Below are positions 23,245 through 27,073 of a DNA stretch of 27,073 bases, piece by piece; the stretch's first letter is position 1, and the number at the start of each line of letters is the position of its first letter. The stretch is from CAYOWK01 sp964407665 (GTDB lineage: Bacteria; Pseudomonadota; Alphaproteobacteria; Caulobacterales; Hyphomonadaceae), in assembly GCA_964407665.1 (NCBI GenBank), contig CAYOWK010000052.1, positions 1-27,073 on the forward strand, read 5' to 3'. The notes under the pieces are model-generated. The model was not told the DNA's origin, did no database searches, and worked only from the letters and a program-made list of their open reading frames with translations. Both the position numbers and the translations under genes were made by a program.

Positions 23245-23700
23245 ATGTCGTCCTTCACAGTATCGCCTGGTTCCCTATCCGGCCTCGCTGCTATTCTGGT
23301 CGGCGCCACACTCGTCGCCGGAGACGCGAGTGCGCAGCAAAGTAAACAGGCAATCGATCGTATGATCGAGACGCTCGAGGCTGCGGACACCAACAACAAC
23401 GGTCGGCTGACTCAGGCCGAACTCGACAAGACTCTGAAGAACCGCTTCGCTAGGATGGATCGGAATCGCGACGGCAAGGCAAATCCCGACGATGCTCCGG
23501 GGATGGCTCGTCAACAGTATCTGTCCCGCGTGACGCCGATCATTCAGGAGCGGGATCTCAATGGAGACGGCGCCCTGTCCTACGCCGAGTTTTCCGCACC
23601 CCCGCTTGAGAATTTCAACGTCGCCGACACAGACAAGGATGGCGAGGTGGAGATTGCCGTCCTGATTGAAGCCATAAAGGGCCGCGCGACAGCGAAATAG
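23245..23700 (+). CDS. exported EF-hand calcium-binding protein
   Basis: A 151-residue periplasmic protein with a signal peptide (LAAILVGATLVAGDASAQ). It has four EF-hand-like loops: DTNNNGRLTQAE (48-59) and DLNGDGALSYAE (104-115) are canonical with the final Glu. DRNRDGKANPDD (72-83) ends in Asp and DTDKDGEVEIAV (128-139) lacks the final acid, so these two should bind Ca2+ weakly. The ATG at 23245 is chosen because AGGAAAGA lies just before it and the signal peptide begins there; the frame is open from 23179. It lies 76 bases after the monooxygenase stop codon on the same strand and could be co-transcribed with it. Its job there is unknown. Confidence 0.8.
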   Translation: MSSFTVSPGSLSGLAAILVGATLVAGDASAQQSKQAIDRMIETLEAADTNNNGRLTQAELDKTLKNRFARMDRNRDGKANPDDAPGMARQQYLSRVTPIIQERDLNGDGALSYAEFSAPPLENFNVADTDKDGEVEIAVLIEAIKGRATAK

Positions 23701-23716
23701 TGCGTATGCTCAGTAA

Positions 23717-23749
23717 GCTAGCGGGCCTTGTGAGCTATGGTCCGCTGGC
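23717..23749. terminator. hairpin between convergent genes
   Basis: GCTAGCGGGCC (23717-23727) pairs over all 11 positions with GGTCCGCTGGC (23739-23749), including two G-U wobbles, around an 11-base loop. It lies between the convergent EF-hand and hydrolase genes and could act for both. Neither side has a strong T tract. Confidence 0.45.
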
Positions 23750-23819
23750 TTCACCCGTTGCCCACAAGGTCCAGAGCGTACGCTGAGCGCAACACTTGGG
23801 CGCCCCCGCGTAGCCTTGA

Positions 23820-24881
23820 TCAATCGGAGCCAACCGATCCTGCGGCATGCCCTGCAGCGACCCGATCCACGACCCGGACAATCGCCGCTGCGATCTCCTG
23901 GGGAACCTCTTCCTGAAGGAAATGGCCAGCTTCGGTTTCCGTCACAGCCGCATCCGGAAAGTAGGCACGCATGGTGGGCAAGGCTTTAGCAAAGATTGGA
24001 TCTTTCATGCCCCACACGATCTCCGCAGGCACGTCGAGAGTTTCCACGTAGGTTTCAATCTCGCGCATCTGGGCCGTACCGGGATGATCGGGACCATCCG
24101 GCACCATACGCATGAGCGCGAGAGGGGCTTTCCTGTTGCCACTGTCGCGGAGAGGCCGCCCATAGAGGTCGGCAACCTCCTTCGGGATGGAACCCGGGTC
24201 GCCTTGCATTTCATACAGCCGGTCGAAAATCGAGACGAAAACCTCGAGAAGGAGTTCCCCGACAACCGGCGTCTTTGCCAGAGCATGAGCTCTCGAAAGG
24301 TCACGCTTTTCTCGCGGTGCGGTCCAACCCGTGTTCAGCACGACCACGCCCTTCAGCATGTCAGGCGACCGGGAGAGAGCCCCCATTCCAACAGGACCGC
24401 CCCAATCCTGCCCAACATAGACAACGCCTTCGAGCTCCAGCTCCTTCAGCGCTGCATTCATCCAGCGCAGGTGATTGTCGACCGTGTGCTGACTTGCTGG
24501 AACCTTTGTCGAGAAACCGAGCCCGACCATGGTTGGCATGATCAGGCGCATCCGGTCAGTGGGCAGTTCGGCGACCACCTTTCGGTACAACAAACCGGAG
24601 GCCGGATTGCCGTGTTGCAGATAGACCGGGTAGCCTTGGCCGACTTCCAGGACATGTATCTTGATGCCCGGCTCGACCTCGACAAAATAACTCTTGTAGT
24701 CCTCGCTGAGGACGGATGCGGCGTAGTCGGGAAGAGGAAACGCTTCGAACGTCTTGCTTCCGATCTTCACGGCGCCCTTGCCGACTGGCGTTACGAGTTT
24801 GCCGTCCCGGGTAATCACAAACGACGTTATCAGCGCCGCCACGATCAGAGCCGCCAGACTAATCAGAGTCCATTTCAACAT
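23820..24881 (-). CDS. membrane-anchored haloalkane-dehalogenase/epoxide-hydrolase-like protein
   Basis: A 353-residue alpha/beta hydrolase with an N-terminal membrane segment (LISLAALIVAALITSFVI). The oxyanion motif HGNP is at 90-93. The nucleophile elbow VGQDWGGPVG contains Asp159 rather than Ser, which is the hallmark of haloalkane dehalogenases and epoxide hydrolases. The acid is probably Asp294 (WGMKDPIF) and the base His320 (EAGHFLQEE). Haloalkane dehalogenases are normally soluble cytoplasmic proteins of about 300 residues, so the N-terminal 50-residue anchor is notable. It could open an epoxide, remove a halide or act on a lactone; sequence alone does not decide. It follows the HCCA-isomerase-like gene by 32 bases in one operon. 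Confidence 0.82.
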   Translation of the reverse strand: MLKWTLISLAALIVAALITSFVITRDGKLVTPVGKGAVKIGSKTFEAFPLPDYAASVLSEDYKSYFVEVEPGIKIHVLEVGQGYPVYLQHGNPASGLLYRKVVAELPTDRMRLIMPTMVGLGFSTKVPASQHTVDNHLRWMNAALKELELEGVVYVGQDWGGPVGMGALSRSPDMLKGVVVLNTGWTAPREKRDLSRAHALAKTPVVGELLLEVFVSIFDRLYEMQGDPGSIPKEVADLYGRPLRDSGNRKAPLALMRMVPDGPDHPGTAQMREIETYVETLDVPAEIVWGMKDPIFAKALPTMRAYFPDAAVTETEAGHFLQEEVPQEIAAAIVRVVDRVAAGHAAGSVGSD

Positions 24882-24913
24882 TTTTGCTTACCCTGATTTC
24901 ATGACCGACGGGA

Positions 24914-25561
24914 CTATCGCGCGAGCCCGGCCTGGCTCAATCGCCAGCGGAGCGTGTCGATCCGGTCCTGTCCAAAGAATGGTTCGTCCTTGTAGACCAT
25001 TGTCGGCACGCCCCAATGGCCCGAGGCGTCCAGCGCAGCGTGGTTGGCTTCGATTTCCGCCATGTGGTCGCCGTCAGTGATCGCCAGGTCCAGTTCGCCG
25101 AGGTCGAGCCCGACGGCGGCGGCGGCCTCCCTGAGGATGTCGCCCTTGTGCCAGTCGGCGACGCCGCCAAAGATCTGAGCCGAGACATTGCCGGCGAACT
25201 CCAGGCCCTTGCCGCGCCGAGCCGCCTCGATCCCCAGCTTCGTCAACCGGTAGATGTAGGGCTGGACGTCGGCGACCTTCATCGTCTGAAAGTCCTGGAC
25301 GATCGGGTCGGGCCGCAGCGGATAGATCACCGGCCGGCCCAGCATCTCGCCGCGGCGCATACTGTCGCGCACAATGTACATCGGCGCCCGCCTGTCATCC
25401 GGATCGAACAGCGTTTCGGGAGACCGCAGAGCCAGCGGAAGCACGGGCCTGAAGCGGACATCGACGTCAAAGTCTTCCCGCAGTTTCAGGAGATCCGGTA
25501 CGACAAGTCGGGAGTACGGACTACGGAAAGACCAGAAAACGTCAACATTTCCTGACACCAT
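24914..25561 (-). CDS. 2-hydroxychromene-2-carboxylate isomerase-like (DsbA superfamily)
   Basis: A 215-residue thioredoxin-fold protein of the kappa-GST/HCCA-isomerase group. The N-terminal WSFRSPYSRL has Ser14 where thioredoxins have the first Cys, typical of glutathione-dependent isomerases that act on aromatic-ring cleavage products. The cis-Pro loop GHWGVPTMVYKDEPFFGQDR (Pro186) is standard. A helical insertion fills residues about 60-170. It has no signal peptide and is cytoplasmic. The ATG at 25561 lies very close to GAGGAGG; a GTG one codon later at 25558 has better spacing and may be the real start. First gene of the operon with the hydrolase; the palindrome at 25619-25633 lies 57 bases upstream. 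Confidence 0.82.
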   Translation of the reverse strand: MVSGNVDVFWSFRSPYSRLVVPDLLKLREDFDVDVRFRPVLPLALRSPETLFDPDDRRAPMYIVRDSMRRGEMLGRPVIYPLRPDPIVQDFQTMKVADVQPYIYRLTKLGIEAARRGKGLEFAGNVSAQIFGGVADWHKGDILREAAAAVGLDLGELDLAITDGDHMAEIEANHAALDASGHWGVPTMVYKDEPFFGQDRIDTLRWRLSQAGLAR

Positions 25562-25618
25562 ACCCTCCTCGGTCTTGCCGGCGCCCGGCGTGTTCGAGGA
25601 GTAGTCGTCCGGCCAAAC

Positions 25619-25633
25619 TAATGCAAGACATTA
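25619..25633 (-). promoter_or_regulatory. 15-bp palindromic operator, site E
   Basis: Read towards the HCCA-isomerase-like gene this is TAATGTCTTGCATTA, 57 bases before the start codon. It differs from site C at a single position (TAATGTGTTGCATTA). Its right half overlaps a possible -35 element (TTGCAT) with TACTCC 17 bases on. Confidence 0.6.
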
Positions 25634-25747
25634 CATCTGCGAGCGTCCGGCTCGCGGGAGGATTCGCGCCGTAGTCCGAGTCCCTCGGCTCCCTCATAGA
25701 GTTGTCAGGTTATCGCCTGCGGCGGCGCTCCTGCCTTCGCACGTGCA

Positions 25748-26062
25748 TCAGGCAGCCGCCACCGCCCACGCCTGGGCAGACCTCTCCCGGAAGATGCGCA
25801 GAGTCAGTCTGCTGATCAGGTGGCGCAGGCGCTGCGCCGCAGCACCGTCGCGCCGCTTCTGCACGATGAAATCCAGTACTTCGCCCTCGTCATCGACAGC
25901 CCTCCCGATGTACATGCGCTCACCGCCGATCGTGGAGACCATCTCGTCGAGATGCCCGCGCGGCGAGGCCGGCAGCTTTCTTCGATTGAGCTTGCGGGCA
26001 GTCTGCGGGCCGAACTTCATTGTCCAGCAGCGTATTGTGTCATCGCTGACTTCGACGCCCTC
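25748..26062 (-). pseudogene. IS6-family transposase remnant
   Basis: The minus-strand frame reads GVEVSDDTIRCWTMKFGPQ, then HLDEMVSTIGGERMYIGRAVDDEG, then LDFIVQKRRDGAAAQRLRHLI. This matches the order of IS6/IS26-type transposases: the end of the helix-turn-helix, the KFGP linker, the first catalytic Asp in HLDE, the YxxRAVD strand and the QxRRxxxAA segment. It has lost both the N-terminal part and everything after about residue 70, including the second Asp and the Glu. The last 20 codons (SRLTLRIFRERSAQ onward) no longer resemble the family. No terminal inverted repeats are visible, so it is a dead fragment. Confidence 0.75.
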
Positions 26063-26200
26063 TGAGCATCGCTGCTGCGCCGGCCCAGAGGCATATCTAA
26101 AGCCGGTGGTACGGCCGGACGGCGTACCGGATCGCTTCGCATGGAGAGCGACGCCTTTGGAGGGTCAGTCTCGCCACTGATTTTCTAGCACGTCATAGTT

Positions 26201-26383
26201 TCAGATTAGCGCCCAGACAGGTTCGCCGTTGTCTCCCAGCAATGGTGGATGCCCGCCGTCGTACGTATTTGGATGCTGGTTTGCGCCCAGAAGATCGCTG
26301 CCCTCTAAGACAAAAACGAACTCGCGGTCTCCGAATAGGTTCGGGACTGTCGAACTGAGGTTATTGCCCCACACCGATGCGCG
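26201..26383 (-). pseudogene. 3' fragment of an unknown gene
   Basis: A 60-codon minus-strand frame has coding-like composition but no start codon near its upstream stop. Segments such as SVWGNNLSSTVPNLFGDREF and VLEGSDLLGANQHPNTYDGG and the end NGEPVWALI look like the C-terminus of a larger, perhaps exported or repeat-type protein. It sits beside the transposase remnant, so truncation by insertion and deletion is likely. Family unknown. Neighbouring stretches 26063-26200 and 26384-26519 show nothing I can support. Confidence 0.3.
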
Positions 26384-26519
26384 CTAGTGGACGCGACGCA
26401 GCTTCTCCATCACCGGTGCGATATCCAAGGAAAGCCCATCTTCTGGGCGCCCCTTCAACTATCAGCCTCATTTACGTGACCCGGGGGGACAAATGGAGGG
26501 ACAGAAACGTCAAGTGGCG

Positions 26520-26557
26520 ATCTAAATCATTGATATGTATATTTTTATTGGCGGTCA
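26520..26557. other. AT-rich patch at the tRNA 3' end
   Basis: About 38 bases, mostly A and T, in otherwise GC-rich DNA, directly after the encoded CCA of the tRNA. It is a plausible scar or attachment-site flank of an integrated element; no direct repeat of the tRNA end is found elsewhere in the window. Confidence 0.35.
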
Positions 26558-26642
26558 TGGTGCGGGTGGTCGGAATCGAACCGACACTCCTTGCGGAACC
26601 GGATTTTGAGTCCGGCGCGTCTACCAGTTTCACCACACCCGC
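26558..26642 (-). tRNA. tRNA-Leu (anticodon CAA)
   Basis: An 85-base minus-strand tRNA. The acceptor stem GCGGGTG (5') pairs with CACCCGC (3'), with discriminator A and an encoded CCA (complement of 26558-26560). The D arm contains GGTAGACGC. The anticodon stem CCGGA/TCCGG closes the loop CTCAAAA, giving anticodon CAA for codon UUG. A long variable arm, as in all leucine tRNAs, precedes the T arm GTCGGTTCGATTCCGAC. Confidence 0.95.
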
Positions 26643-27073
26643 ATGCCAGCGAAGCCCGGCGAACAGCGCCGCCGGGACAGCCGCCTAGATGCACGAGCAT
26701 CGCCCGCCCGTCCAGTTCCTGATGCCCGATAGACGGCCCCGGATGTGGGATGAAACACGGCTGACCCAACCTATCTGGCGGCGCTCTCATCGTGCCCGCC
26801 CGTCCGTGTCCCTGAGCCTCGTCTGCATGGGCTGGAACACGTATCTCACTGACAATGCTAGTGCTTTTTTGAATTCAGCATCCCGGATTCACGAAACACC
26901 TGCCTCGTCGCGCCGGTCCCAGCCAGAATTTTTGACCCCGGCAATTCCGGGGGACGCCGCCGCCGCTACACTCCTCCTCGCGCCTGTCATGGGAGGGTTC
27001 GGGAAGCGCTCCGAATTCACGAACGACACGCGCCGGTCGGCGTGGCGGGAGACGCTCCAACCGTCTGCAACGT
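26643..27073. other. region right of the tRNA gene, no supported gene
   Basis: A plus-strand frame is open from ATG 26722 to the window end (about 117 codons), but it lacks a ribosome-binding site and has unconvincing Arg/Ser/Pro-rich composition. A minus-strand frame ending near 26869 (TRQVFRESGMLNSKKH) looks slightly more protein-like but is interrupted by a stop codon after about 34 codons. No call is made. Confidence 0.4.

Noticed and set aside
26722..27073. Open plus-strand frame running off the right end
   Set aside because: No start signals and unconvincing composition. It cannot be judged without sequence beyond the window.
1..27073. CRISPR arrays, toxin-antitoxin pairs, phage genes or intact insertion sequences
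   Set aside because: I looked for regularly spaced repeats, small paired genes, structural phage genes and complete transposases with terminal repeats and saw none.

Overview
The window is high-GC DNA with an alphaproteobacterial look. Evidence for this is the family content (extensin-like C-terminal protein, PQQ dehydrogenase, Baeyer-Villiger monooxygenase with sulfatases and a 2-hydroxychromene-2-carboxylate isomerase-like protein), many short exported proteins, and a leader matching the complement of the 16S rRNA 3' tail. I would guess a Hyphomonadaceae-, Caulobacterales- or sphingomonad-like aerobe. No marker gene is present to settle this.

Left part (1-5996): a pair of inverted REP-like hairpin elements, a lipoprotein esterase (minus strand), and a plus-strand run of small envelope genes (extensin-like protein, lipoprotein, hot-dog thioesterase, coiled-coil exported protein). 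A separate 25-codon gene follows, with an extreme Shine-Dalgarno sequence and its own terminator. Next come a short exported peptide, an exported protein of unknown function and a VOC-domain lipoprotein.

Middle (6051-9634): a terminated operon encodes a PQQ-dependent dehydrogenase with a C-terminal cytochrome c domain, followed by a second copy of the unknown exported family. Both units carrying this family have a similar 16-bp dyad about 50 bases before the first start codon. A three-gene surface-polysaccharide operon follows (9960-13435: flippase and two family 2 glycosyltransferases).

Right part (13626-25633): this is the most interesting region. Five transcription units encode a membrane-anchored metallo-beta-lactamase-fold hydrolase, two sulfatases, a membrane-anchored DJ-1/PfpI protein, a Baeyer-Villiger monooxygenase, an EF-hand protein, a membrane-anchored haloalkane-dehalogenase-like hydrolase and an HCCA-isomerase-like protein. 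Each unit is preceded by a 15-bp inverted repeat (gene-sense consensus TAATGTNNNNSATTA, one variant), and the conserved half is always distal to the gene. A TetR-family regulator lies among them and has different palindromes before its own gene. I read this as one regulon for an envelope-associated oxidative and hydrolytic catabolic pathway, possibly acting on a sulfated cyclic ketone, steroid or terpenoid compound. The substrate is inference.

Right edge (25748-27073): a decayed IS6-family transposase, the tail of an otherwise lost gene, an AT-rich patch and a tRNA-Leu(CAA). This looks like a worn insertion site next to a tRNA gene.
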